From contig NZ_JAERQE010000014.1 of assembly GCF_016734765.1 (NCBI RefSeq), forward strand, positions 62,001-126,000: 64,000 nt of DNA, in the 5' to 3' direction. A program made the position numbers and the translations under genes. Shown here piece by piece: positions 37,118-45,694 of this stretch (positions are counted from its first letter, which is position 1; each line of letters begins with the position of its first letter). The DNA comes from Microvirga soli (GTDB lineage Bacteria > Pseudomonadota > Alphaproteobacteria > Rhizobiales > Beijerinckiaceae). The notes under the pieces are model-generated. The model did no database searches and was not told where the DNA came from. It saw only the letters and a list, made by a program, of their open reading frames with translations.

Positions 37118-38857
37118 TTAGAAAATATCGGGCTCGGCCACGGGTGCGCCGTGGCTTGTTTCGAGGAAATCGAAGTCGCAACCCTCATGAGCTTGGCGGA
37201 TATGCTTGGTAAACATCCAGCCGTAGCCACGCTCAAAACGCGGCTTGCGCTCCGGCAGCAGGGCGCGTCTCAATTCGAGCTCCTCGTCGGCGACTTCGAG
37301 GGTGATGCGGCGAGCCGGAATATCGACAGAGATGATGTCGCCTGTGCGTACGAGGGCGAGTGGCCCGCCCACATGCGCCTCGGGCGACACGTGAAGGATG
37401 CATGCGCCGTAGCTCGTGCCACTCATGCGGGCGTCCGACAGGCGTAGCATGTCACGCACGCCCTGCCTCACGAGCTTCTTCGGAATCGGCAGCATGCCCC
37501 ATTCCGGCATTCCAGGGCCGCCCTGGGGGCCCGCATTGCGCAGGACCAAGATATGATCAGCCGTCACATCGAGATCGTCGTCATCGATGGCGGCCTTCAT
37601 GGAAGGATAGTCGTCGAAGACGAGAGCTGGTCCCGAATGTTGGCGTAACCGCGGCTCGCAGGCGCTCGGCTTCATGACGCAACCATCCGGCGCCAGATTG
37701 CCCTTGAGGACGGCGAGCGCGCCTTCCTCGTAGATGGCGTTGTCCACGTTGCGGATGACATCGTCGTTATAGACCTCTGCGCGTGCGATGTTCTCGCCGA
37801 GCGTCCTGCCCGTCACCGTGAGACAATCAAGATGAAGATGCCCGCTGATGCGCGTCATCAACGCCGGCAACCCGCCGGCGAAGTAGAAGTCTTCCATCAG
37901 ATAGGCCGCACCGCTCGGGCGGACGTTCGCGATCACCGGGACCTTGCGGCTGGCGATCTCGAAATCGTCGAGGCCGATATCGTGCCCGGCCCGGCGCCCC
38001 ATGGCGATCAGGTGAATCACGGCATTGGTGGAGCAGCCCATGGCCATGGCGACCGCGATGGCGTTCTCGTAAGCTGGACGGGTCTGGACCTTGCCCGGTG
38101 TGAGATCCTCCCACACCATTTCGACAGCGCGTCGGCCCGCCTCTGCACACATGCGGATGTGATTGACGTCGGCGGCAGGGATAGAGGAAGCACCCGGCAG
38201 CGTCATGCCGACGGACTCTGCAATGGCCGTCATGGTGCTGGCGGTGCCCATGGTCATGCAGTGGCCGTGGCTACGGGCGATGCCGCCTTCGACCTCCACC
38301 CAATCCTCCTTGGTGATGTTGCCGGCCCGGCGCTCATCCCAATATTTCCAGGCATCGGAGCCGGAGCCGAGGGTCTTACCCTTCCAGTTGCCGCGCAGCA
38401 TGGGACCAGCCGGAATGTAGATCGTCGGCAGGTTGGCGCTCGTTGCACCCAGCAGAAGGCCAGGCGTGGTCTTGTCGCAGCCACCCATGAGGACCACGCC
38501 GTCAACCGGGTGAGAGCGGATGAGCTCTTCCGTGTCCATGGCCAGCATGTTGCGGTAGAGCATGGTGGTCGGTTTGACGAAGTTCTCTGACAGAGAGATC
38601 GCAGGCAGTTCGATGGGAAAGCCGCCGGCCTGGAATACGCCGCGCTTCACGTCCTCGACCCGCTGCTTGAAGTGGGAGTGGCAAGGGTTGATGTCGGACC
38701 AGGTGTTGATGATCGCAATGATAGGGCGCCCGACCCAGTCCTCGGGAGCATAGCCCATCTGCATGATCCGGGACCGGTGGCCGAAGCCACGCAGGTCGTC
38801 GGGAGCGAACCATCGCGCGCTACGAAGATCTTCGGGCTTTTTGGTCTTGGTTGTCAT
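37118..38857 (-). CDS. IlvD/Edd-family sugar-acid dehydratase
   Basis: 579-residue iron-sulfur dehydratase. Cluster cysteines are C59 (NPCHSHF), C127 (GGCDKTTPG) and C200 (SHGHCMTMG). Length and pattern match aldonate dehydratases (arabinonate/xylonate type) more than dihydroxyacid dehydratase of valine synthesis. It would convert an aldonate to its 2-keto-3-deoxy form. It is encoded between tctA and the RraA-family gene on one transcript. I used ATG 38857; GTG 38866 is an alternative. A second member of the family lies at 54468. Confidence 0.9.
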   Translation of the reverse strand: MTTKTKKPEDLRSARWFAPDDLRGFGHRSRIMQMGYAPEDWVGRPIIAIINTWSDINPCHSHFKQRVEDVKRGVFQAGGFPIELPAISLSENFVKPTTMLYRNMLAMDTEELIRSHPVDGVVLMGGCDKTTPGLLLGATSANLPTIYIPAGPMLRGNWKGKTLGSGSDAWKYWDERRAGNITKEDWVEVEGGIARSHGHCMTMGTASTMTAIAESVGMTLPGASSIPAADVNHIRMCAEAGRRAVEMVWEDLTPGKVQTRPAYENAIAVAMAMGCSTNAVIHLIAMGRRAGHDIGLDDFEIASRKVPVIANVRPSGAAYLMEDFYFAGGLPALMTRISGHLHLDCLTVTGRTLGENIARAEVYNDDVIRNVDNAIYEEGALAVLKGNLAPDGCVMKPSACEPRLRQHSGPALVFDDYPSMKAAIDDDDLDVTADHILVLRNAGPQGGPGMPEWGMLPIPKKLVRQGVRDMLRLSDARMSGTSYGACILHVSPEAHVGGPLALVRTGDIISVDIPARRITLEVADEELELRRALLPERKPRFERGYGWMFTKHIRQAHEGCDFDFLETSHGAPVAEPDIF

Positions 38858-38911
38858 AGGACTCACGTCGTGCCTGTGATGTCGATGTGTTTGGGATCAA
38901 TGGGCGGGGGC

Positions 38912-40417
38912 TCAGCCTTCCTCCTGGAAGGCTTCTTCACGCTTCTGGCGGACAGCCGGAGCCAGCACCGTTGCAAGGAGGATGAACGCCAGGATCAGCA
39001 TCGTCGCGCTGATCGGACGGCCCAGAAAAACCATGGTATCGCCTTTGGAGATCAGCATGGCCCGGCGCAGATGCTCCTCCATCATCGGGCCGAGGATGAA
39101 CCCGAGCAGCATGGGAGCCGGCTCGCAATCGAGCTTGCGGAAAATGTATCCCAGGAACCCGAAGATCGCCATCAGGTAGACGTCGAAGGTTGCATTGTTG
39201 AGGCTGAACACGCCAATGGCGCAGAAGACCAGGATAGCCGGGTACAGGAAGTGATATGGCACCGAGATCATCCGCACCCACAGCCCGATCAGCGGCAGGT
39301 TGAGGACGAGCAGGAATAGGTTGCCGATCCACATGGAGACGATGAGGCCCCAGAACAGCACCGGCTGCTCGGTCATCACCGAAGGGCCTGGCTGGATGCC
39401 CTGCATGATCATCGCGCCGATCATGAGAGCCATGACGGGATTGGACGGGATACCGAGCGTCAGCATGGGAATGAAAGACGTCTGCGCGCCGGCGTTGTTG
39501 GCGCTCTCCGGTCCCGCCACCCCCTCGATGGCACCCTTGCCGAACTGCTCAGGCGTACGGGAGACCTTCTTCTCCAGGGTATAGGCCGCGAACGAAGCGA
39601 GCATGGCACCGCCGCCCGGAAGAATGCCGAGCATGGATCCCAAAATTGTCCCGCGCAGGATGGGCGCCGCAATCCTCTTCAGGTCTTCTCTCGTCGGCAT
39701 GAGCCCCGTCACGCTTTTGAGCACCGCCGTGCGGGTCGCTTCGTTCTCTAGATTGCCGATGATTTCTCCAAGTCCGAAAACGCCCATGGCGACAACGACG
39801 AAATTGATCCCGTCGGCAATCTGCGGGAAGCCGAATGTGTAACGGGTCGTGCCAGAATTCACGTCGGTTCCGATCAGTCCCAGGATGAGGCCGAGGATGA
39901 TCATGCCGAAAGCATGCAGCAGCGAGCCATGTGCCAGCACAACCGAAGCGACAAGGCCTAGCACCATCAGGGAAAAGTATTCGGCAGGACCGAACTGCAA
40001 GGCAAGATCCGCCAATGGAGGTGCGAAGACGGCAAGAAGCACAGTCGCGACAGTGCCGGCGAAGAAGGAGCCGATGGCAGCCGTCGCCAGCGCCTTGCCC
40101 GCCTTGCCCTGGCGAGCCATCTGGTAGCCGTCGAGCGCGGTCACAACGCTCGATGATTCACCCGGCAGGTTGACCAGGATTGCAGTGGTGGAGCCACCAT
40201 ATTGCGCGCCGTAGTAGATGCCGGCCAGCATGATCAGCGCCGAGACCGGCGGCAGGCCGAAGGTGACAGGCAGCAGCATGGCAATGGTGGCCGTCGGCCC
40301 AAGGCCGGGCAGCACACCGATTGCAGTGCCGAGGAGCACGCCCGTCATGCAATAGGTCAGGTTCCAGAACGTCAGGGCGGTTTCAAGACCAAGCCACAAG
40401 TTGGAGATCGTTTCCAT
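38912..40417 (-). CDS. tctA: Tripartite tricarboxylate transporter large permease TctA
   Basis: 501-residue multi-span permease of the TTT family. The conserved N-terminal motif GTAIGVLPGLGPTATIAMLL and the later GILPGGGAMLASF are characteristic. It uses an ion gradient to move an organic acid delivered by TctC. It starts 9 bp after tctB. In this operon the substrate is probably a sugar acid, inferred from the enzymes that follow. Confidence 0.94.
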   Translation of the reverse strand: METISNLWLGLETALTFWNLTYCMTGVLLGTAIGVLPGLGPTATIAMLLPVTFGLPPVSALIMLAGIYYGAQYGGSTTAILVNLPGESSSVVTALDGYQMARQGKAGKALATAAIGSFFAGTVATVLLAVFAPPLADLALQFGPAEYFSLMVLGLVASVVLAHGSLLHAFGMIILGLILGLIGTDVNSGTTRYTFGFPQIADGINFVVVAMGVFGLGEIIGNLENEATRTAVLKSVTGLMPTREDLKRIAAPILRGTILGSMLGILPGGGAMLASFAAYTLEKKVSRTPEQFGKGAIEGVAGPESANNAGAQTSFIPMLTLGIPSNPVMALMIGAMIMQGIQPGPSVMTEQPVLFWGLIVSMWIGNLFLLVLNLPLIGLWVRMISVPYHFLYPAILVFCAIGVFSLNNATFDVYLMAIFGFLGYIFRKLDCEPAPMLLGFILGPMMEEHLRRAMLISKGDTMVFLGRPISATMLILAFILLATVLAPAVRQKREEAFQEEG

Positions 40418-40426
40418 GGCCCGCCC

Positions 40427-40888
40427 CTACTCGCCAAACCAGGAGCCGACGAGCGGCAGAGGCACGCCAAGAGCCTTGACGAAAACGACGGTGCAGAACG
40501 CCACCAGGAGGATCAATCCGGCGACAGCCTTGGGGTCCAGGCGGAAATATTGGCTCGCGAAGGCGCTGGTCAGAATGAGGACAGTGAGGGCGACGACCAA
40601 GCCCGCCGTAGGGAGCAGCAGCCCGAAGAGAGCCACCGAGCCGACGACGAGCGCCAGAGGCTTCCAGGCGATGGCGCCGACAGGTTGACCCTCCTGACGA
40701 AAAGCGCGCGCTGCGGAGAGCAGGCCGATCAGCATGAGGATGACGCTGAGCACGGAAGGGAAATAGCCTGCTCCCATGCGCCCTGCCGTGCCCATCGGAT
40801 AATCCCGGCCGATCCAGAAGGCGGCGGCCCCGAAGGCGATGTAGAGCACGCCAGCCCAAAAATCTTTCTTCTGGAGCACGTGTGACAT
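40427..40888 (-). CDS. tctB: Tripartite tricarboxylate transporter small permease TctB
   Basis: 153-residue membrane protein with about four spans, the usual form of TctB. The early motif WIGRDYPMGTAGRMGAGYFP is typical of the family. ATG 40888 with AGGAGGA upstream is preferred over GTG 40891. It sits between tctC and tctA. Confidence 0.9.
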   Translation of the reverse strand: MSHVLQKKDFWAGVLYIAFGAAAFWIGRDYPMGTAGRMGAGYFPSVLSVILMLIGLLSAARAFRQEGQPVGAIAWKPLALVVGSVALFGLLLPTAGLVVALTVLILTSAFASQYFRLDPKAVAGLILLVAFCTVVFVKALGVPLPLVGSWFGE

Positions 40889-41042
40889 CACGAGCGTCCT
40901 CCTGGTGCAATGAAGATGAGCGCTTCGCCATCACCTCAGCGCGCACGATGGCTGCACAAGGACCGGACGAAAGGCGACGCTCTGAGCAATCTCAAAATGT
41001 CAGGATGTGGAGCAGCCAGGACGGCTGCCCCACGAGGCTGGA

Positions 41043-42014
41043 TTATTGGTCAGCCGTGATCTTGCCGGTTTCGACAACAGTCTTCCAGCGACTGATTTCC
41101 TGGTTCAGGAAATCCGAGAATTGGCCGCTCGTGTTGGCGACGACCTCGAAGCCGATGTCGTTGAACTTGCCCTTCACGTCGGGCGAGTTCAATGCGGAGA
41201 TCAGGGACTGTTCGAGCTTGCTCTTCACATCGGCCGGGAGTCCTTTCGGGGCTGCGACGGCCTGCCAGGAATAAACTTCGACTCCCTCGACGCCAGCCTC
41301 TTTCATAGTCGGTGCATCCGAGAAGGTGGGGTTCCGCTTCTCAGCCGTAACGGCCAAAAGCTTCAGCTTTCCGGCCTTGATATGGTTCGACACGGCGCCG
41401 AGGTTCTGGAACGACACGTCGGCGTGGCCGCCGATCAAATCAGTGATAGCGGGAGCGCCACCCTTGTAGGGCACATGGACGCCGGTGGTGCCGGTCTTCT
41501 GCCAGAACAGAGCCGCCGTAAGATGGTCAGACGAGCCCGCTCCGGACGAGGCGAATGTCACCTTCTCAGGGTTCTTCTTGAGATGCTCGACAAGCTCCTT
41601 GACGTTGTTGGCCGGAAAATTCGGGTTGGCCACGAGAACGTTCGGCGTGCGCACGGCCACCGTGAGCAGGTCGAAATCCTTGGTCGGGTCGTAAGGCAGG
41701 CTCTTGTAGAGAACCGGGTTGATGGCATAGACGCCGATTGAACCGACGATTAGGGTGTAGCCATCGGCCTTGGCCTTCGCGACCTGCCCTGCACCGAGGG
41801 AGCCATTAGCGCCAGGCTTGTTCTCAACGACGATGGGCTGCCCCAGGCTTTCCTGCATCTTCTGGGTGGTCACGCGAGCCGTCGTGTCGGATGCGCCACC
41901 TGCCGGGAACGGCACCACCACCGTGACAGGCTTTTCCGGATAGCCGGCAGCGAATGCTGGTGCAGAGATCGCGATGCCCAGAACTGCGGCAGATAACAGC
42001 TTCAGCGACTTCAT
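41043..42014 (-). CDS. tctC: Tripartite tricarboxylate transporter substrate-binding protein TctC (Bug family)
   Basis: 323-residue periplasmic receptor. The signal peptide MKSLKLLSAAVLGIAISA ends at AFA-A. The mature part begins YPEKPVTVVVPFPAGG, the standard Bug-family opening that binds the carboxylate of the ligand. AGGAGGA lies 5 bp before ATG 42014; a longer frame reaches into the promoter. It is the first gene of the transport operon and is followed by a gap of about 150 bp before tctB. Confidence 0.93.
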   Translation of the reverse strand: MKSLKLLSAAVLGIAISAPAFAAGYPEKPVTVVVPFPAGGASDTTARVTTQKMQESLGQPIVVENKPGANGSLGAGQVAKAKADGYTLIVGSIGVYAINPVLYKSLPYDPTKDFDLLTVAVRTPNVLVANPNFPANNVKELVEHLKKNPEKVTFASSGAGSSDHLTAALFWQKTGTTGVHVPYKGGAPAITDLIGGHADVSFQNLGAVSNHIKAGKLKLLAVTAEKRNPTFSDAPTMKEAGVEGVEVYSWQAVAAPKGLPADVKSKLEQSLISALNSPDVKGKFNDIGFEVVANTSGQFSDFLNQEISRWKTVVETGKITADQ

Positions 42015-42105
42015 GCGCTTCCTCCTATGATTTGCGTCAGGTGTTGTTACCCGTCTGTGCGGGCTTGCGGCTGGATGTCCCAGCAAGAACATTGGCGACT
42101 AAAAC

Positions 42106-42119
42106 GCTAATGCATTAGC
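42106..42119. promoter_or_regulatory. Palindromic operator between tctC and gntR
   Basis: GCTAATGCATTAGC is a perfect 14-bp palindrome. A second partial copy, CTAATGCA, is at 42135-42142. They lie in the divergent promoter region and are the natural binding sites for the GntR protein encoded at 42200. Confidence 0.7.
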
Positions 42120-42199
42120 CTGTCAACTTGTATTCTAATGCAAATTTTTGATGTAATACTGCCCGGCAATTGGGCCGCAGCCCATAGGAAGGACAGGAG

Positions 42200-42898
42200 A
42201 TGGATACCTTGACGGTGACTTCATTGCGGCCCCGGGACAGGTCACGCCATGCGGCTCCTCAGGTTTTCGAGTATCTGCGAGAAGCCATCCTCGCCCTCAC
42301 CCTCGCCCCGGGAACGGTGCTGAACCGCCTCACCCTCCAGAAGGAATTCGGCCTTAGCTCGACGCCGATCCGGGACGCTCTCCTGAAGCTCCAGGAGGAG
42401 GGTTTGGTGGAAATTTTCCCGCAGCATGCGACCGTCGTCAGTCCAATCGACCTGACGCTTGCTCATCAGGCGCATTTCCTTCGCCGTTCTTTGGAACTTG
42501 AGATCGTCAGGACCCTGGCGCTCACGCCCGATCAGAGGCTGATCGCGAGGCTCCACGGCTTCCTGGCTCAACAGCAGGCCCTGATGGAGGCTGAAGATTT
42601 CGAAGTTTTCGCCGCAGCGGACCAGGACTTCCATCAGCATCTCTATGAGGCTGCGCAGATGCAGGAACTCTGGGTTCTCGTGCGCAGCCGCAGCGGACAT
42701 ATCGATCGTCTACGCCGACTGCACCTTCCTACTCCGGGCAAGGCTCAAAACATTGTGCATCATCACAGGCTGATCGTGCAGGCCATTGCCGACGGCAAAC
42801 CCGAGGAAGCACAGAAGCATCTCCGGGAGCACCTCTCAGGCACATTGTCCCATATCGATGAGATCAAAGCCAAGTATCCCGGGTACGTCCGAGTCTAG
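42200..42898 (+). CDS. GntR/FadR-family transcription regulator (FCD domain)
   Basis: 232-residue regulator. The N-terminal winged helix (about 20-80) has LNRLTLQKEFGLSSTPIRDAL, and the C-terminal all-helical FCD domain has metal/ligand residues (for example DFHQHLY and HHHRLIV). It is divergent from the tct operon with palindromic operators between, so it probably represses the operon and responds to the imported acid or a pathway intermediate. Confidence 0.9.
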   Translation: MDTLTVTSLRPRDRSRHAAPQVFEYLREAILALTLAPGTVLNRLTLQKEFGLSSTPIRDALLKLQEEGLVEIFPQHATVVSPIDLTLAHQAHFLRRSLELEIVRTLALTPDQRLIARLHGFLAQQQALMEAEDFEVFAAADQDFHQHLYEAAQMQELWVLVRSRSGHIDRLRRLHLPTPGKAQNIVHHHRLIVQAIADGKPEEAQKHLREHLSGTLSHIDEIKAKYPGYVRV

Positions 42899-43050
42899 GC
42901 AACGACCAAGCCTAGAGATGATATTGCCCAAGCAGACATGCGGTCGGATTGATCTGCCGTGGGAACGGCCTTACGAGGGATTGGGCACGTACAGCCAATC
43001 TGCCTGCTATCGTGTCGAATCAACCGAAGGCATGTGCTGAGAGCGGACTC

Positions 43051-44067
43051 ATGAAGAAGATCGGATTTCTGTCGTTCGGACATTGGTCGCCTTCGCCCCA
43101 ATCACAGACGCGAACCGCCCGTGACACCCTCCTTCAATCGATTGACCTTGCCGTGGCGGCGGAAGAGCTTGGCGCGGACGGCGCCTATTTTCGTGTCCAT
43201 CACTTCGCGCGCCAGCTCGCCTCGCCTTTTCCGCTGCTGGCAGCCGTCGGCGCGAGGACCAGCCGCATCGAGATCGGCACGGCCGTCATCGACATGCGCT
43301 ACGAAAACCCTCTCTACATGGCCGAGGATGCAGGCGCGGCCGATCTGATCAGCGGCAGCCGTCTTCAGCTCGGCATCAGCCGCGGCTCACCCGAGCAGGT
43401 GATCGATGGCTGGCGGTACTTCGGTTATGCGCCCGAGGAGGGCCAGAGCGATGCCGACATGGCCCGCCAACATGCGGAGGTGTTTCTGAACATCCTCAAA
43501 GGTGAGGGTTTTGCCCAGCCGAACCCGCGCCCGATGTTTCCGAACCCTCCCGGCCTGCTGCGCCTTGAGCCACACTCGGAGGGCCTGCGAGAGCGCATCT
43601 GGTGGGGGGCTGCCTCCGATGCCACGGCCGCATGGGCCGCACAACACGGCATGAACCTCCAGAGCTCGACCCTGAAGGAGGACGAGACAGGCGAACCCTT
43701 CCACGTTCAGCAGGCCAAGCAGATCCGCCGCTACAGGACAGCCTGGAAAGAGGCGGGACACATCCGCGAGCCACGCGTCTCGGTCTCACGCTCAATCTTC
43801 GCCCTCGTGGACGACCGCGACCGCGCCTATTTCGGCCGCGGCAACGACAGTGACCAAATCGGCATCATCGACAACATGCGCGCCATCTTCGGCCGCTCGT
43901 ATGCTGCCGAGCCAGACCGGCTCGTGGAAGAACTCAAGGCCGACGAGGCGATTGCAGAGGCCGATACCCTGCTTCTGACTGTACCGAACCAGCTTGGCGT
44001 CGATTATAACGCCCATGTCATCGAGGCTATCCTGAAGCATGTCGCGCCAGCCCTAGGCTGGCGGTGA
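43051..44067 (+). CDS. LLM-class flavin-dependent monooxygenase
   Basis: 338-residue luciferase-like (FMN-dependent) oxidoreductase. Family patterns are present: an N-terminal strand KKIGFLSFGHW, then AAEELGADGAYFRVHHF, and GSRLQLGISRGSP. ATG 43051 was chosen because homology begins there, while a longer frame starts in the gntR tail. It could oxidise an aliphatic, thiol or aromatic compound; nothing nearby shows the substrate. Confidence 0.88.
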   Translation: MKKIGFLSFGHWSPSPQSQTRTARDTLLQSIDLAVAAEELGADGAYFRVHHFARQLASPFPLLAAVGARTSRIEIGTAVIDMRYENPLYMAEDAGAADLISGSRLQLGISRGSPEQVIDGWRYFGYAPEEGQSDADMARQHAEVFLNILKGEGFAQPNPRPMFPNPPGLLRLEPHSEGLRERIWWGAASDATAAWAAQHGMNLQSSTLKEDETGEPFHVQQAKQIRRYRTAWKEAGHIREPRVSVSRSIFALVDDRDRAYFGRGNDSDQIGIIDNMRAIFGRSYAAEPDRLVEELKADEAIAEADTLLLTVPNQLGVDYNAHVIEAILKHVAPALGWR

Positions 44068-44299
44068 CGACCGGCTCAGTTTCCTGTTCGGCGTTCCAGT
44101 TTAGACAGCCAATCTTCGTGGCCACCACCTTAAGTGGCATGGGTTGCGCCAGAAATAGCAATCAACTTATGGGAACCGCCAGCGAGACACTGCTGCTGCC
44201 AAGCTTTAGCAACACTCATACACAGTTCGTGAAGGAATAAGCCGATGTCTGCGTGCGTTTGACAGCCATGCATTCGCACTCAAACGCAGGATAAAGCTC
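44068..44299. other. Intergenic region, no gene seen
   Basis: Space between the monooxygenase gene and the small genes. No promoter, hairpin with T run or coding sequence was evident. Confidence 0.5.
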
Positions 44300-44446
44300 A
44301 TGTCCCTTGATCAAGGCTCACAGACGATCAACTCGGAACAGATCGATGGCTCCCACGCAGGTCCCTCGCTTGGGAGGGCCTCGATCCTCTTCGTTACCTC
44401 TGTCAGTTCCTTCATCGGGGCAAGTCTCTTGCTCGCCAGCATATGA
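44300..44446 (+). CDS. Possible 48-residue small membrane protein
   Basis: The reading frame from ATG 44300 gives a polar N-terminal half and a C-terminal hydrophobic helix, about residues 28-48 (ILFVTSVSSFIGASLLLA). AGGATAAAG lies about 10 bp upstream. The stop overlaps an ATG (44443) of the next frame as ATGA, which is a sign of translational coupling. No family is recognised, and the length means the evidence is moderate. Confidence 0.4.
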   Translation: MSLDQGSQTINSEQIDGSHAGPSLGRASILFVTSVSSFIGASLLLASI

Positions 44447-44496
44447 CAAGGAAGCGCACCAGAACATTCCAATCCTCTGGAGCAGGGATCTCTATC

Positions 44497-44727
44497 ATGA
44501 GCAGAGCAAGGACCGACCCCACAGTGGAGCTCGTGGCTCGGGCAATCTACGAGGCTGAGAAACATGGCTCCTCATGGGACAACGGCCCTGCAACGAGCAA
44601 GGAGCGCTCCCGGGAGTATGCTCGCAATGCCATCAGGCTGCTGAACGACGACATCGGCGTTCTTCTCTTCGCGTTGAATGAGGCGGCAGCGGAGCACTCC
44701 TTAAGAGGTTCGGGAGCAGTGAACTGA
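44497..44727 (+). CDS. Small hypothetical protein
   Basis: 76 residues, mostly charged and helical (VELVARAIYEAEKHG, REYARNAIRLLND), without a signal or membrane span. I selected ATG 44497 with AGGGA at 44484-44488. An upstream in-frame ATG (44443) overlaps the preceding small gene and would add 18 residues. I do not recognise a function. Confidence 0.5.
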   Translation: MSRARTDPTVELVARAIYEAEKHGSSWDNGPATSKERSREYARNAIRLLNDDIGVLLFALNEAAAEHSLRGSGAVN

Positions 44728-44749
44728 CCCCATGTTGATCGGTGAAGCT

Positions 44750-45637
44750 TCAGCGCAGAGCCACAACGGAACCCGCAGCATTGAGCCGGCACGCAACGCG
44801 GGACTGTCGAATCTGGCGTGCGTTCGCACGGGCATACACGACGCTGACCTGGAGAGGAGCCATGAGCCCGCCACCTGGTAGGCGGCTTGTCTGCCCGGCC
44901 CCTGCCGCATCCACCCGGATTGCTCCATAACGAAGAGCCGCCGCCGCGATGGAAGTGCGGCATAGCTCGACAATCCGGCCTGATACCCCCGCTCGCATCC
45001 TTCGCACCTCAATCGGCTCCCCTCTCTCGGCACGCGAGGGTTCAAGACGAGGGATAAGCGAGGATGGGAGGTTCAATTCGGCCATGCCCTCTCGAGCTGC
45101 GAATGATGCAGCCGTTGCCGCTGGTGTGCCTCCTACAGCCTCAGCCCTTGGCGCGGCCGGCGGCTCCGCACTACGAGCGTCCCGATTATCGCGACCCCCG
45201 GTATTGGCGGTTGATCCTCCGCGAGCACTCTGTCCAGCATCTGCTGGGCTGCTGCTCCCTCCAGCAACTCCTTCGCTGGCACCACGTCCATGACTGCCAC
45301 GCCCCTCGGCACTCCCTCCGCTTCTGTTGTTCCCTGCCCCCTGCCCCTCGTTGCCCTGACCGCCTCTGCTGCCTCCACTGTCCTGGCCACCACGCCCGCC
45401 CCTCTCTCCACCACCGCTGCTGTTGCCTTTATCGCCATTGTTGGCGTTGCCGCCGTTGCCTTTGCCCCCACCATTCCCATGATCCTGACCGCCACCATTT
45501 CCATGACCTTGGCTGCCCCCACCGCCATTCTCTCCGCCTCTACCATTGCCACCGCCGTTACCCTCATTCTTGGCAGCGACAGGATGAGCTGCCAGCAATG
45601 CAGCAATGACAATTGAAGTGAGAGGTATCCGGAGCAT
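44750..45637 (-). CDS. Secreted glycine-rich protein with conserved C-terminal domain, function unknown
   Basis: 295 residues. An N-terminal signal peptide (about 1-22, ending HPVAA) is followed by about 100 residues of Gly/Asn/Ser/Gln repeats and a proline/alanine stretch. The C-terminal region (about 190-295) is non-repetitive, with two cysteines (VELCRTS and SRVACRL). AGGAGG before the ATG supports translation. The low-complexity part resembles secreted, cell-surface or biofilm proteins only in composition. Confidence 0.7.
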   Translation of the reverse strand: MLRIPLTSIVIAALLAAHPVAAKNEGNGGGNGRGGENGGGGSQGHGNGGGQDHGNGGGKGNGGNANNGDKGNSSGGGERGGRGGQDSGGSRGGQGNEGQGAGNNRSGGSAEGRGSHGRGASEGVAGGSSSPADAGQSARGGSTANTGGRDNRDARSAEPPAAPRAEAVGGTPAATAASFAAREGMAELNLPSSLIPRLEPSRAERGEPIEVRRMRAGVSGRIVELCRTSIAAAALRYGAIRVDAAGAGQTSRLPGGGLMAPLQVSVVYARANARQIRQSRVACRLNAAGSVVALR

Positions 45638-45694
45638 GGCTCCTCCTAATGATTGAGGTTCAGGAAACCACTGAGGCTGGACGCTGACGAAAGT

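Noticed and set aside
37118-38857. Dihydroxyacid dehydratase of valine/isoleucine synthesis (ilvD)
   Set aside because: The gene context (sugar-acid transporter, RraA-family protein, aldolase) and aldonate-type pattern fit a sugar-acid dehydratase better.
44305-44316. CCTTGATCAAGG palindrome as a possible FixK box
   Set aside because: FixK sites need four bases between TTGA(T/C) and ATCAA half-sites; here they abut.
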